Positions 1-7,240 of a stretch of 64,000 nt of DNA are shown one piece after another. The stretch's first letter is position 1. Every line of letters begins with the position of its first letter. Below the pieces are notes generated by a model. It made no database searches and was not told the origin of the DNA. It saw only the letters and a program-made list of their open reading frames with translations. The translations under genes and the position numbers were made by a program. The stretch is from positions 124,001 to 188,000 of the forward strand of contig CANLEH010000005.1 in the NCBI GenBank assembly GCA_947489665.1. The letters run 5' to 3'. The stretch comes from an uncultured Roseicyclus sp. (GTDB lineage: Bacteria; Pseudomonadota; Alphaproteobacteria; Rhodobacterales; Rhodobacteraceae).

Positions 1-358
1 AGGCGTTCTTCTCGGACTTATAAAGCCCCGGCGCCACGAACCGCCACAACTGATGCGCGATGATCGGGAACGAGGCCGCAAAGCCCAGGATCATGGCGAC
101 GCGTACCAGGACAAAGAAGTATTCCTGCGGCGCGTTGTAGACGATCTGCGTCGGCAGACCGCGCGACTCCAGGATACCGCGCAGGGGTTCGAGGATGAAA
201 TTGTAGGCATCTTCGGCAATGATGAACATCAGCACGAAGCAGACCACAAACGCCATCACCGACCGGATCAGGCGGGTCCGCAACTCGGCCAAATGCTCCA
301 CCAGCGGGGCGGCGCTATCGTCCAGCTCTTCTTCAGGCGGGGTAGAGGTATCGCTCAT
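1..358 (-). CDS. tatC: Sec-independent protein translocase TatC, N-terminal part (cut by window start)
   Basis: TatC is the polytopic inner-membrane receptor for twin-arginine signal peptides. About 119 residues are present; the rest lies beyond base 1. The visible part has an acidic N-terminal tail, the family-typical cytoplasmic motif [12 protein letters not shown], a first membrane helix ([12 protein letters not shown]), the conserved periplasmic loop with PQEYFFV, a second helix, and the start of the conserved segment [11 protein letters not shown]. The ATG overlaps the tatB stop by 4 bp (ATGA), so the two are probably translationally coupled. Identification is secure from sequence and context. 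Confidence 0.95.
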   Translation of the reverse strand, partial: MSDTSTPPEEELDDSAAPLVEHLAELRTRLIRSVMAFVVCFVLMFIIAEDAYNFILEPLRGILESRGLPTQIVYNAPQEYFFVLVRVAMILGFAASFPIIAHQLWRFVAPGLYKSEKNA

Positions 359-873
359 GACCGCTCCGGCTCAACATTGGCGGGGCCCGGGTCGGCCGGC
401 TTGATCACTTTGACCGGCCCCTCGGGCGCCTCGGTGTCCGCGGCATAAACCGGCTCCTGCGGCTCTTCCTCGGGCTCTTCCGAGGTTTCAGCCGCCTCAC
501 CTGCCTTCATTGCAGCAATCCGTTCCTTGGTGGCGGCCTGTGCCGCAGCCTTCTTTTCCGCGATGGCGCGCGTGGCGCTGCCTTCTTCGAATTTGGACGG
601 GTCGATGTCATCCATCATATCGCCCATCATGTCCTTGGCCATCGCCTTGGGATTGGCAAATTTGGTGGCCGAGCGCAGGTCCTTCGTCATCTCGGACATG
701 CCGGACTCGTCGGCGGCTTCGTTCATCGCGCTCGAGAATTCCTTGGCCATGTTGCGGACACGGCCAGTGATTTGCCCCAGCTTGCGGAACATTTTCGGCA
801 AGTCTTTCGGGCCCACGACGATCAACGCCACGACCCCGATGACAAGCATTTCCATCATGCCGATGTCTGGCAT
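355..873 (-). CDS. tatB: Twin-arginine translocase subunit TatB
   Basis: This 172-residue protein has the TatB layout: one short N-terminal membrane helix ([22 protein letters not shown]), an amphipathic helix after the conserved G-P-K hinge, then a charged, Ala/Glu/Pro-rich cytoplasmic tail. TatB forms the substrate-receptor complex with TatC. The [18 protein letters not shown] segment is characteristic of alphaproteobacterial TatB. It lies between tatA and tatC on the same strand, as expected for a tat operon, with 40 bp to tatA and a 4-bp overlap with tatC. Confidence 0.95.
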   Translation of the reverse strand: MPDIGMMEMLVIGVVALIVVGPKDLPKMFRKLGQITGRVRNMAKEFSSAMNEAADESGMSEMTKDLRSATKFANPKAMAKDMMGDMMDDIDPSKFEEGSATRAIAEKKAAAQAATKERIAAMKAGEAAETSEEPEEEPQEPVYAADTEAPEGPVKVIKPADPGPANVEPERS

Positions 874-913
874 AGACCCCGTCCTCCGCCGTCACTTGAA
901 GGGATAGGATCCG

Positions 914-1171
914 TTACGCGTTGTCGCGCTCCGAGCGCTCCTCAGGCGTCACGTCACGTGCGGCTGCGGTCGCATCCTCGACCTCGTCCGAGGCATCCTC
1001 GATCTCGTTTTCCGGCTGCTTCAGGCCCGACCGGAACGAGTTGATGCCCTTGCCGACCTCACCCATCAGACCGGCAACCTTGCCGCGCCCGAACAGGACC
1101 AGAACGACAACGGCAATCAGAACCGCGCCCCATGGACCGATGTTCTGAATAAACAAAGGTGTCGTGTACAT
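914..1171 (-). CDS. tatA: Twin-arginine translocase subunit TatA
   Basis: An 85-residue pore-forming subunit of the Tat system: an N-terminal membrane helix (GPWGAVLIAVVVLVLFGRGKV) with the conserved F-G-R-G-K hinge, an amphipathic helix, and an acidic tail. A longer frame extends 15 codons upstream, but the ATG at 1171 is preceded by a strong ribosome binding site (GGAGGGAG, about 7 nt away) and matches the usual TatA start, so it was chosen. First gene of tatABC. Confidence 0.93.
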   Translation of the reverse strand: MYTTPLFIQNIGPWGAVLIAVVVLVLFGRGKVAGLMGEVGKGINSFRSGLKQPENEIEDASDEVEDATAAARDVTPEERSERDNA

Positions 1172-1289
1172 TTCATTCTCCCTCCGCGAAGCGCACATCC
1201 CGCGCGCGCCGCGCATTTGTCTTTAATTCCCCTGCATAGGTATGGTCTCGGGCCGCCAGATCAAAGCCCAAAAACGCATTTCCTGGGGC

Positions 1290-2369
1290 TCAATCTCTGT
1301 TTCCAAACACAAAACAGCGATCCCGGCGGATGGTTAACCACAATGCCGTGCCCGGTTTGGGCAGGAAAACGTTGGGAACCGTGGCCTTCAGCATCGATCC
1401 GTCGAAATCCATGCGGAATTCGACAAGGCTTTCATGGCCCATGAAACGGGCCCGTTCCACAACGCCGCGCGCCGGTACGCCATCCTGGGGCGTCGGGTTC
1501 GGCCCTTTGCCGCCACGGTCGAAGTCGATCTTCACATGCTGCGGGCGAAACACGATCTCAACCGTGCCGCCATCCGGCACACCCGGGGCCAGGAATTGCC
1601 CGAAGGCCGTATCGATCAACGCTCCATGAACTTCGCCCGTTATCACGTTGATATCGCTAAAGAACGCTGCCGCATCCTTGTCGCAGGGTGAGGTATAGAT
1701 GTTGTAGGGCGCGCCGGTCTGAACCACGCCGCCATCGCGCATCAGCGCGATCTGGTCAGCCATGCGCATGGCCTCTTCCGGCTCATGCGTGACCAGCACC
1801 ACCGCGGTGCCCTCTTCCTTCAATAGGGCCAGCGTCTCGTCCCGGATTCCGTCCCGCAGGCGGTTGTCGAGGCCAGAAAACGGCTCGTCCATCAGCATGA
1901 TCCGCGGCCGCGGTGCCAGCGCGCGGGCCAGCGCGACCCTCTGCTGCTCGCCCCCCGACAGCATATGCGGCGCCTTGTCGCCGTAGCCCGCCAAATCGAC
2001 GCGCTCCAACAACTCGTCAACGCGCTTTTTGATGTCCACGCCAGAGCCGCGCAGGCCAAACCCGATATTTTGCGCCACGCTCAGATGCGGGAAGAGCGCA
2101 AAATCCTGAAAGATCAGCCCCACACCCCGCGCCTCCGGCGGCAGGTGAATATCGCCATCCGACAGGACCTCCCCATCGGCCAGGATACGCCCGCGCGAGG
2201 GGCGATCGATGCCCGCAATCATCCGCAAGGTCGTGGATTTCCCGCAGCCCGACGGCCCCAGCAAGCACAGGATTTCCCCTGCACGCACCGTCAGGTCGAC
2301 CCCGCACACAACCTCTCGGCCATCAAAATGGGCGCAGGCATGTTCGATTTGCAGGCGGGGGGCGGTCAC
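1290..2369 (-). CDS. ABC transporter ATP-binding protein, iron(III)/FbpC type
   Basis: A 359-residue cytoplasmic ATPase of the MalK/FbpC class. Walker A is GPSGCGKST (near residue 40), followed by a Q-loop (IFQDFALFP), the signature LSGGEQQRVALARAL, Walker B IMLMDEPFSG and an H-loop (VTHEPEE). The C-terminal third is a TOBE-like beta domain. Similarity in the ATPase half is closest to Fe3+ importers, but no permease or binding-protein gene lies beside it in the window, so the substrate is not fixed. Its upstream region now ends at the insertion sequence, whose left end carries an outward TATAAT pointing at this gene. Confidence 0.8.
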   Translation of the reverse strand: MTAPRLQIEHACAHFDGREVVCGVDLTVRAGEILCLLGPSGCGKSTTLRMIAGIDRPSRGRILADGEVLSDGDIHLPPEARGVGLIFQDFALFPHLSVAQNIGFGLRGSGVDIKKRVDELLERVDLAGYGDKAPHMLSGGEQQRVALARALAPRPRIMLMDEPFSGLDNRLRDGIRDETLALLKEEGTAVVLVTHEPEEAMRMADQIALMRDGGVVQTGAPYNIYTSPCDKDAAAFFSDINVITGEVHGALIDTAFGQFLAPGVPDGGTVEIVFRPQHVKIDFDRGGKGPNPTPQDGVPARGVVERARFMGHESLVEFRMDFDGSMLKATVPNVFLPKPGTALWLTIRRDRCFVFGNRD

Positions 2370-2447
2370 GGGCGATGAAGTCCGATTGTTTCAATCGGGA
2401 ATGCAGCTAGCAGGTTCCCCTGCCAGCGCCAAGCCTCGCACAGTCAA

Positions 2448-2465
2448 TGTCAAAAATATTTGACA
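2448..2465. promoter_or_regulatory. Palindromic operator 1 (intact)
   Basis: The perfect dyad TGTCAAA-AATA-TTTGACA spans 18 bp. A near-identical dyad is rebuilt when the neighbouring insertion sequence is removed (see 2491-4547), with centres about 43 bp apart, roughly four helical turns. The right arm contains a TTGACA -35 box. It probably binds the XRE-type regulator encoded at 4983-5207; that is inference from position and symmetry. Confidence 0.5.
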
Positions 2466-2488
2466 CTTGCGGGTTCTCTTCCTAGCTA
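2460..2488 (+). promoter_or_regulatory. Candidate sigma-70 promoter, now separated from its gene
   Basis: TTGACA (2460-2465) is followed after 17 bp by TAGCTA (2483-2488), a good -35 box with a poor -10. Before the insertion it would have pointed at the membrane-protein gene now at 4560, with the start codon about 50 bp downstream. The -35 lies inside operator 1, a layout typical of repression. Confidence 0.35.
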
Positions 2489-2490
2489 TG

Positions 2491-2495
2491 TGTCA
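2491..2495. promoter_or_regulatory. Left fragment of operator 2, split by the insertion sequence
   Basis: TGTCA at 2491-2495 plus the target duplication AAGATTTT plus TAACA at 4543-4547 rebuilds TGTCAAAGATTTTTAACA. This dyad matches operator 1 in 13 of the 14 arm positions. The insertion therefore hit the centre of a second operator. Confidence 0.5.
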
Positions 2496-2503
2496 AAGAT
2501 TTT
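2496..2503. repeat. Target site duplication, left copy
   Basis: AAGATTTT here is repeated exactly at 4535-4542 on the other side of the element. Eight base pairs is the length typical of IS1595-family transposition and shows the outer boundaries of the element. Confidence 0.9.
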
Positions 2504-2527
2504 GGCGATTATATACTTGAGAAAGCA
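2504..2527 (+). repeat. Left terminal inverted repeat of the IS1595-type element
   Basis: Perfect 24-bp match to the reverse complement of 4511-4534. On the minus strand it holds TATAAT (complement of 2508-2513), a -10 box that faces outward toward the ABC ATPase gene. Confidence 0.92.
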
Positions 2528-2606
2528 TCGCCATGAATTTAGATGACAACCGACAGGCCGGTATGCAGTCGCTCCTTGTAAGGAGAAGACGATTGCAAAA
2601 CGAAGC

Positions 2607-3395
2607 TCACGAGCCCGGTAGAGCGGCTTGGCACCCTGATTGCGCAACATTCAGTATGTCCAGGCAAGCCGCATGAATTTCCTTGAGGAGTTCAATGGTA
2701 ATCCCCCCGTCAAAATCGCCTGCTCCGTCGGTGGTGAGGTGAAAGAGATATGGCACATCAATATACGGTTTTCGATTGAAAAAGGTCGCAACCTTGAACT
2801 CGTGTTTTCGCCCGATGCGCTTTGGGAAAACATGAAATTCACCGTCCCCTTTTCCAAATCGAGCAGGTCCGGTGATGTGGGCAAATCGAACAGACGGACT
2901 GCAATGGATCCTATGTTTAGCCTTTGCAGCTTTGTTAAGAGCGATGATGAGGTCACCTTTGCTCTCACCCCCATTCTTGGACGGGTAAACTCGGAAAGCC
3001 TTAAAGGTATCCCAAAGCACTTCGGGGAAATCTCTCTCAATTCGTCCGGCGAAGTCCTTCGCGCCATTCTTGGCAATGGGGAAATACAGATTGTCCGGGG
3101 CGGCGCAGCCTGTGACCGCTGTCACGGCGCTACAGGCGATTTGGTCCAAGGAGTGCCGGAGATCGTAAAAACATGTTCCGATCAAATACCGGAGTTTAGC
3201 TGGAACGGGCGCGAATACGATCTTGACGATCTTCTCTCCGGGATTTTTCTTTATTCTCTCGGTGACCATCTTGCCGGGATCGCTGTGATACCAAGCCTGT
3301 TCGAGGGCATCGATGTCACCTATATTCTGCAAGACCTGAGCCAACAAAAACCTAGGACTTTCGAAGGCAGCTATGACTTCGTCGTTTGAAGACAC
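2607..3395 (-). CDS. Passenger protein of the insertion sequence, function unknown
   Basis: A 262-residue soluble protein with no signal peptide or membrane segment. Residues about 70-160 show the pattern of a widespread uncharacterised family: an L-R-H-x-L-D segment (FYDLRHSLDQIACSA), then a short F-P-I stretch (LYFPIAKNGAKDF), then an A-K-A-K-H-R element. Many proteins of that family have LRSALDHL, FPI and DKHR at the same points. It lies downstream of the transposase inside the element, so it moves with it and may serve host or element. No function can be assigned. Its first codons overlap the start of the opposite-strand frame at 3373 by 23 bp. Confidence 0.75.
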   Translation of the reverse strand: MSSNDEVIAAFESPRFLLAQVLQNIGDIDALEQAWYHSDPGKMVTERIKKNPGEKIVKIVFAPVPAKLRYLIGTCFYDLRHSLDQIACSAVTAVTGCAAPDNLYFPIAKNGAKDFAGRIERDFPEVLWDTFKAFRVYPSKNGGESKGDLIIALNKAAKAKHRIHCSPSVRFAHITGPARFGKGDGEFHVFPKRIGRKHEFKVATFFNRKPYIDVPYLFHLTTDGAGDFDGGITIELLKEIHAACLDILNVAQSGCQAALPGS

Positions 3396-3525
3396 AGTGA
3401 AAAACCTCTTGGGAATGAAGCCAAAGCCTCACAAGGAGGACTCGGCTTCATCCAAGAGTCAATCTGACGAGGACCAATCGTCTAAGAGCGCTGCAACCAA
3501 ATTGCGGAACTCAGGCGATTCCTGA
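3373..3525 (+). CDS. Small hydrophilic protein inside the insertion sequence (50 aa)
   Basis: An ATG frame of 50 codons antisense to its neighbours: it overlaps the start of the passenger gene by 23 bp and the last 15 bp of the transposase gene. The N-terminal half, FEDTVKNLLGMKPKPHKED, resembles a tiny uncharacterised family in alphaproteobacteria with the pattern F-E-x-T-V-K-x-L-L-x-x-x-P-K-P-H-K followed by a charged low-complexity tail. The family resemblance is from memory and unchecked. It fills the whole gap between the two known genes of the element, which favours a real gene. Confidence 0.55.
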   Translation: MTSSFEDTVKNLLGMKPKPHKEDSASSKSQSDEDQSSKSAATKLRNSGDS

Positions 3526-4473
3526 GTCAGCCCGCCGATAGGTGAGGCGCTTGCCTTCTGCACCGCGCAGAATTGCTTGCGCGCGCGTCGTGTCGTCAAT
3601 CTCCTTGGCCGCGCGGTTGTTGTAGCGGAAATCAAACTCAGCCGCGTAGCGGTGCAGGTGTTGCTTGCCACAGTGCTGATACACGCCTTTCATGCCGCGC
3701 TTAAAGATGCTGTAGAAGCCTTCGACCGTGTTCGTGTGAACGTCCGGATTCTTGCGCTTCACATACTCGCCAACCTTGTGGCGGACGTGGTCGTGACCAG
3801 CGAAATCCTCGGCAAGCGTGGAATAGTGACGGGCTTCGTCAGTGTAGATGGTGGCCTCCGCTGCGATGTTCTCGCGCAGGATCGGGATAAGCGTGCCCTT
3901 CGTCAGATCATCCACAACGATGGACTTGGCGCGTCCTGTGTCGCGGTCCACGAGGCTTAGAACCTTGTGCTTGTGACCGACACCACCGGGCTTCTTGTGC
4001 GTCTTCTTGGCCTTGCGGTATGCCCTCACACGTTCCTTGTCTTCGCCGATGAAGGTTTCATCCACTTCGACAACGCCGCCACCGCCACCCATGGGCGGGC
4101 CGAAGTCACCGTCGCGCATCGCCTCGCGGATGCGATGGAACATGAACCACGCGGTTTTGTAGGTGACGCCAATCGAACGGTGAAGTTGGTGGGCCGAAAT
4201 GCCCTTCTTTGAGGAAGCCATGAGGAACGTCGCCAGCAACCATTTGTTGAGAGGCACCTTGGAGCGCTCAAAGACGGTTCCGACAGTGACAGTAAATTGC
4301 TTGCGGCAATCGCCACACTGGAAAAGGCCAGGGCGATGCGATTTGCCTTCCAACTTCTTGATCCGATCCACGCCGCCGCAGTGAGGGCAGTAGGGTTCAC
4401 CTGCCCAACGGGTGCGCTCAAGATACTCGCGAGCGGCGTCTTTGTCGGTGAAAATCGGATCTGTCAGGTTCAT
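3511..4473 (-). CDS. IS1595 family (ISXO2-like) transposase
   Basis: A 320-residue transposase. The N-terminus has a zinc ribbon (CPHCGG near residue 29, CGDC near 53), as in the IS1595 family. A short helix-turn-helix-like region follows (GISAHQLHRSIGVTYKTAWFM). The catalytic core has D138 (VEVDETFIGE), D212 (IYTDEARHY) and N248/E251 (HTNTVEGFYSIFKRG), consistent with the family's DDN/E triad, and ends with the YQHCGKQHLHRYAAEFDFRYN-like block. A ribosome binding site AAGGAG lies 8 nt before the ATG. No frameshift or stop interrupts it, so it looks active. Confidence 0.93.
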   Translation of the reverse strand: MNLTDPIFTDKDAAREYLERTRWAGEPYCPHCGGVDRIKKLEGKSHRPGLFQCGDCRKQFTVTVGTVFERSKVPLNKWLLATFLMASSKKGISAHQLHRSIGVTYKTAWFMFHRIREAMRDGDFGPPMGGGGGVVEVDETFIGEDKERVRAYRKAKKTHKKPGGVGHKHKVLSLVDRDTGRAKSIVVDDLTKGTLIPILRENIAAEATIYTDEARHYSTLAEDFAGHDHVRHKVGEYVKRKNPDVHTNTVEGFYSIFKRGMKGVYQHCGKQHLHRYAAEFDFRYNNRAAKEIDDTTRAQAILRGAEGKRLTYRRADSGIA

Positions 4474-4510
4474 GGCTTATCTCCTTGAACCTCATATAGG
4501 AATCCTAAAC

Positions 4511-4534
4511 TGCTTTCTCAAGTATATAATCGCC
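4511..4534 (-). repeat. Right terminal inverted repeat of the IS1595-type element
   Basis: Perfect inverse of 2504-2527. On the plus strand it carries a perfect TATAAT (4525-4530) that points out of the element toward the gene at 4560, about 30 bp before its start codon; no good -35 is seen at the proper distance. Confidence 0.92.
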
Positions 4535-4542
4535 AAGATTTT
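4535..4542. repeat. Target site duplication, right copy
   Basis: AAGATTTT, identical to 2496-2503. It is followed by TAACA (4543-4547), the right end of the split operator 2. Confidence 0.9.
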
Positions 4543-4559
4543 TAACACTGGAGCTTCTC

Positions 4560-4982
4560 ATGACCCCCTATCTCAAAACCTCCGATGCCGTGACCATCGG
4601 GTTTCTGGCCGCGATGTTCTGGCATTTCTGTACTGTTTTCGGTGTGTTCGGATCTGTCCCGGTTGGACAGGAAGACATGATGATCCGCATCTTTGTCATA
4701 CTCGGCATCCTGATCGTGGTGGCATTTCTGGCCGCCTACATCATTCAGATCCGGCAGGGTGGCGCCCCGCTTTTGCCCGATGAACGCGAGGAAAAAATCG
4801 AACGCGTCTCCGAAGGCATCGGGACCTTGACGATCTATATCGGCCTCTTGCTGTTGGCGTGGTTTGCTTTTGCGCCCCTCACGCCCACACAATTCGTCAA
4901 CGGCATGCTCGCTGTGGTCACTGCCGCAGAACTCATCAAGCTGCTCATCGTCTTGCGTCTGCATCGCGCCGAGGTCGGTTAA
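4560..4982 (+). CDS. Small integral membrane protein of unknown function, partner of XRE regulator
   Basis: A 140-residue protein with four predicted membrane helices (residues about 9-32, 41-62, 88-107, 112-132) and a charged loop between helices 2 and 3 (PDEREEKIERVSEG). No family was recognised with confidence. It is followed without a gap by an XRE-type regulator, an arrangement common for small membrane protein/HTH pairs. The ribosome binding site is GGAG 9 nt before the ATG. Its original promoter and operators lie beyond the insertion sequence at 2448-2503, so native transcription is probably lost or replaced. Confidence 0.75.
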   Translation: MTPYLKTSDAVTIGFLAAMFWHFCTVFGVFGSVPVGQEDMMIRIFVILGILIVVAFLAAYIIQIRQGGAPLLPDEREEKIERVSEGIGTLTIYIGLLLLAWFAFAPLTPTQFVNGMLAVVTAAELIKLLIVLRLHRAEVG

Positions 4983-5207
4983 GTGAAGAAAAGGCCACCA
5001 ATCACAAACCGGGTGGGCGAACTCCGGGAACAGCACGGCGCGATGAGCCAAGCGGAACTGGCAAAGGCCATCGGAGTCAGCCGCCAAACCATCATCGCCA
5101 TCGAGCAGGGTCACTATTCGCCAAGCCTAGAGCGCGCGTTCCTGATCGCCCGGCAATTCGGTGTCGGCATCGAGGATGTCTTCGGGTGGGAGCCTGAAGA
5201 CCCCTAA
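4983..5207 (+). CDS. XRE-family (Cro/C1-type) transcriptional regulator
   Basis: A 74-residue protein consisting of little more than one helix-turn-helix domain: MSQAELAKAIGVSRQTIIAIEQGHYSPS is a textbook HTH_3 motif (residues about 20-47). The start is GTG immediately after the TAA of the membrane-protein gene, so the pair is co-translated. Likely role: repress the operon through the TGTCAAA-N4-TTTGACA dyads upstream; this is inferred. The C-terminal VEDVFGWEPE-like end is common in stand-alone regulators of this size. Confidence 0.88.
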   Translation: MKKRPPITNRVGELREQHGAMSQAELAKAIGVSRQTIIAIEQGHYSPSLERAFLIARQFGVGIEDVFGWEPEDP

Positions 5208-6325
5208 CCTCGCAACTCAAACCCCAACCGCTCCCGCACCACCCCATTCACCATCAACGACAGCTCATGCGGTCCCGCGACCAACGCATAAGTCGTGGCA
5301 TCGCCCTTGAACACCTGCGTCTTCTTCAATTTCAACGGCTGACCGGGCTTCACCACACCCTGCTTCACCTTGAACACCTTGTCGCTCACCGCGCCTGAGG
5401 GGCGCATAAACCCAATCGAATAATCCACCAGAACCGGCACCTCTTCCGCCGCCGACAGCTCGATCTCCACCACCACCTTGTCGCCTATCGCTGGATCCGG
5501 CGGCACCATCTCCAGCCGATCCACGGTCACCTCCGCATCTGCCGAAAAGCCCAGCATCTCCATCGCCCGCGCGTCGCCCTGCTTGATCAGGGTCCGCAGC
5601 GCGTGGCTGGTCATCCATTTCAGCTCCTTCGCGTCCTGCTGCCCCAGCGCGCGCCAGCCGTCGATCACATCCATGACGCAGGCGGCATCCGCACGGCTCA
5701 GGTCGTTCATGTGGTTGCAGACCGACCGCGTCACGAACCGCGCCGGATCGGCGTGCAGCCGGTCCAACAACGGCAGTGGCGCCATCGGATCTATCGTGAT
5801 GTTCTTCGCCCAGGGCAGCCGCGGGCGCGTGCCCTCGCTCACCAAACGCCGCACATGGTAGTTCTCATGGCCCGCCCACTCCGCCAGCCGCGCCATCGTC
5901 TCGTCGGGCCAACGGTTCAGGAAGGGGCGAATGTAGAACTCCATCGAAAACCGCTGCGTGGCCTGCTCCAGCAGGTCCAGCGCCCGGTCGCGATATTCCT
6001 CCAATCCATGCCGCACCGCCAGAATGCCGGGGACTGCGTGGATAAATTGCCCGAAATCATCGTCGCGTAGATTGGGGTCCAATCGCTCCGGCATCGCGGC
6101 CTCAAGCTGGTCGGCCATCGTCGGGAAATCCGACGCCAGCCGCGGCTCCAGGCAATCCGCGATCCAATCCAGCCGCTCCAGAAATTCGCGCCCGTCGAAG
6201 CCCGCCAGAACCTCCGCCGCAAAAGCGTCCGCCTCAAACCCCGGCAGGACCGAGAACTCCCCCGCCAACTGACCAATCGTCTCGGCGTTGAACAGGTGGT
6301 CTTTGAGAGAGAACTTCTCGGCCAT
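5204..6325 (-). CDS. DNA alkylation repair protein, AlkC-like 3-methyladenine glycosylase
   Basis: A 373-residue protein matching the AlkC branch of the HEAT-like-repeat DNA glycosylases, which remove N3-methyladenine and related lesions without flipping the base. Residues about 1-270 are helical repeats, with the conserved stretch HVRRLVSEGTRPRLPWA near residue 165. Residues about 275-373 form a beta-rich domain like the immunoglobulin-like C-terminal domain described for some AlkC proteins. The gene ends tail to tail with the XRE regulator, overlapping by 4 bp. The next gene upstream on this strand is an SDR 14 bp away, so the two may be co-transcribed. Confidence 0.75.
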   Translation of the reverse strand: MAEKFSLKDHLFNAETIGQLAGEFSVLPGFEADAFAAEVLAGFDGREFLERLDWIADCLEPRLASDFPTMADQLEAAMPERLDPNLRDDDFGQFIHAVPGILAVRHGLEEYRDRALDLLEQATQRFSMEFYIRPFLNRWPDETMARLAEWAGHENYHVRRLVSEGTRPRLPWAKNITIDPMAPLPLLDRLHADPARFVTRSVCNHMNDLSRADAACVMDVIDGWRALGQQDAKELKWMTSHALRTLIKQGDARAMEMLGFSADAEVTVDRLEMVPPDPAIGDKVVVEIELSAAEEVPVLVDYSIGFMRPSGAVSDKVFKVKQGVVKPGQPLKLKKTQVFKGDATTYALVAGPHELSLMVNGVVRERLGFELRG

Positions 6326-6339
6326 GGCTGCATCCTTCC

Positions 6340-7119
6340 TCAGATGGTCGCGTTCGTCCCGCCGCCATCACACAGGATGTTCTGGCCCACGATGAATCCC
6401 GCATGTTCCGAACACAGGAAGGCACACGTCGCCCCGAATTCCTGACGTGTGCCATAGCGCCGCGCCGGGATCGCCGCCGCGCGCCGCGCCTTGGCCTCGT
6501 CCATCGAGATACCCTCTTTCTGCGACACGCCCGTATCCAACTGGATCGCCCGGTCCGTGGCATGAATGCCCGGCAGCATGTTGTTCACGATCACCCCAAA
6601 CGGCGCCACCTGCCGCGCCGTCCCAGCCACATAGCCTGTCAGGCCGGTACGCGCGGCATTCGAAAGGCCAAGCTGCGGGATCGGCGCCTTCACTGATTGC
6701 GAGGTGATGTTGACCACCCGGCCCCAGCCCTTGTCGATCATCTTCGGCATGATCTCGGTCATCAGCGCGATGGGCGTCAGCATGTTGGCGTCGAGCGCCG
6801 CGATGAAATCCTCGCGCGTCCAGTCCGACCACATGCCGGGCGGCGGGCCGCCAGCATTCGTCACGAGGATATCCAGATCACCCGCCGCAGCCAGGACCTT
6901 GGCGCGCCCCGCCTCCGACGTGATGTCAGCGGCCACCGCCACAACCTCAACGCCGTATTCATCGCGGATTGCCTGCGCCGTCTCCTCCAACGCCTCCGCG
7001 CCGCGCGCGTTCAGCACAAGGTTGACGCCCGCCGCCGCAAGCTGCTCGGCGCAGCCGCGTCCCAAGCCCTTGGATGAGGCGCACACCAGCGCCCGCTTAC
7101 CCGAAATTCCCAGATCCAT
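6340..7119 (-). CDS. SDR-family oxidoreductase-like protein with atypical active site
   Basis: A 259-residue Rossmann-fold protein. The nucleotide-binding motif near residue 14 is ASSKGLGRG rather than the classical TGxxxGxG, and the NAG motif (TNAGGPPP) is present. The serine of the active site is there (VNITSQSV), but where SDRs have Y-x-x-x-K this protein reads GLSNAARTGL, so both catalytic Tyr and Lys are missing. This matches a known subgroup of FabG-like proteins with an incomplete tetrad. It may use different chemistry or be non-catalytic. The family C-terminus (GQNILCDGG) is intact. Confidence 0.8.
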   Translation of the reverse strand: MDLGISGKRALVCASSKGLGRGCAEQLAAAGVNLVLNARGAEALEETAQAIRDEYGVEVVAVAADITSEAGRAKVLAAAGDLDILVTNAGGPPPGMWSDWTREDFIAALDANMLTPIALMTEIMPKMIDKGWGRVVNITSQSVKAPIPQLGLSNAARTGLTGYVAGTARQVAPFGVIVNNMLPGIHATDRAIQLDTGVSQKEGISMDEAKARRAAAIPARRYGTRQEFGATCAFLCSEHAGFIVGQNILCDGGGTNATI

Positions 7120-7240
7120 AACGACCTCCCCCGATTACAGTCCGTTTCCCAAGCCTTAGCAGCGGCTCAGGCCCGCCACCAGCCTTGACCCACCGCCACT
7201 GCACTTGTCTAACCGTCTGCACACGATCCCGAGGATACAC

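Larger units (their letters stand above)
2504..4534 (-). mobile_element. IS1595-family insertion sequence with passenger gene (2031 bp)
   Basis: The element is bounded by perfect 24-bp inverted repeats (2504-2527 and 4511-4534, outer ends beginning GGCGATTATATACTTGAG) and flanked by the direct repeat AAGATTTT. It carries a DDE/N transposase (3511-4473), a downstream passenger gene of unknown function (2607-3395) on the same strand, and a short reading frame on the opposite strand (3373-3525). IS1595 elements are known to carry passenger genes. Perfect ends, perfect target duplications and an intact transposase point to a recent insertion that may still be mobile. Confidence 0.93.

Noticed and set aside
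2640-3389. Plus-strand frame of 249 codons opposite the IS passenger gene
   Set aside because: The minus-strand protein shows family-like motifs (LRHSLD, FPI, KHR) and shares the strand of the transposase; the plus frame is its shadow.
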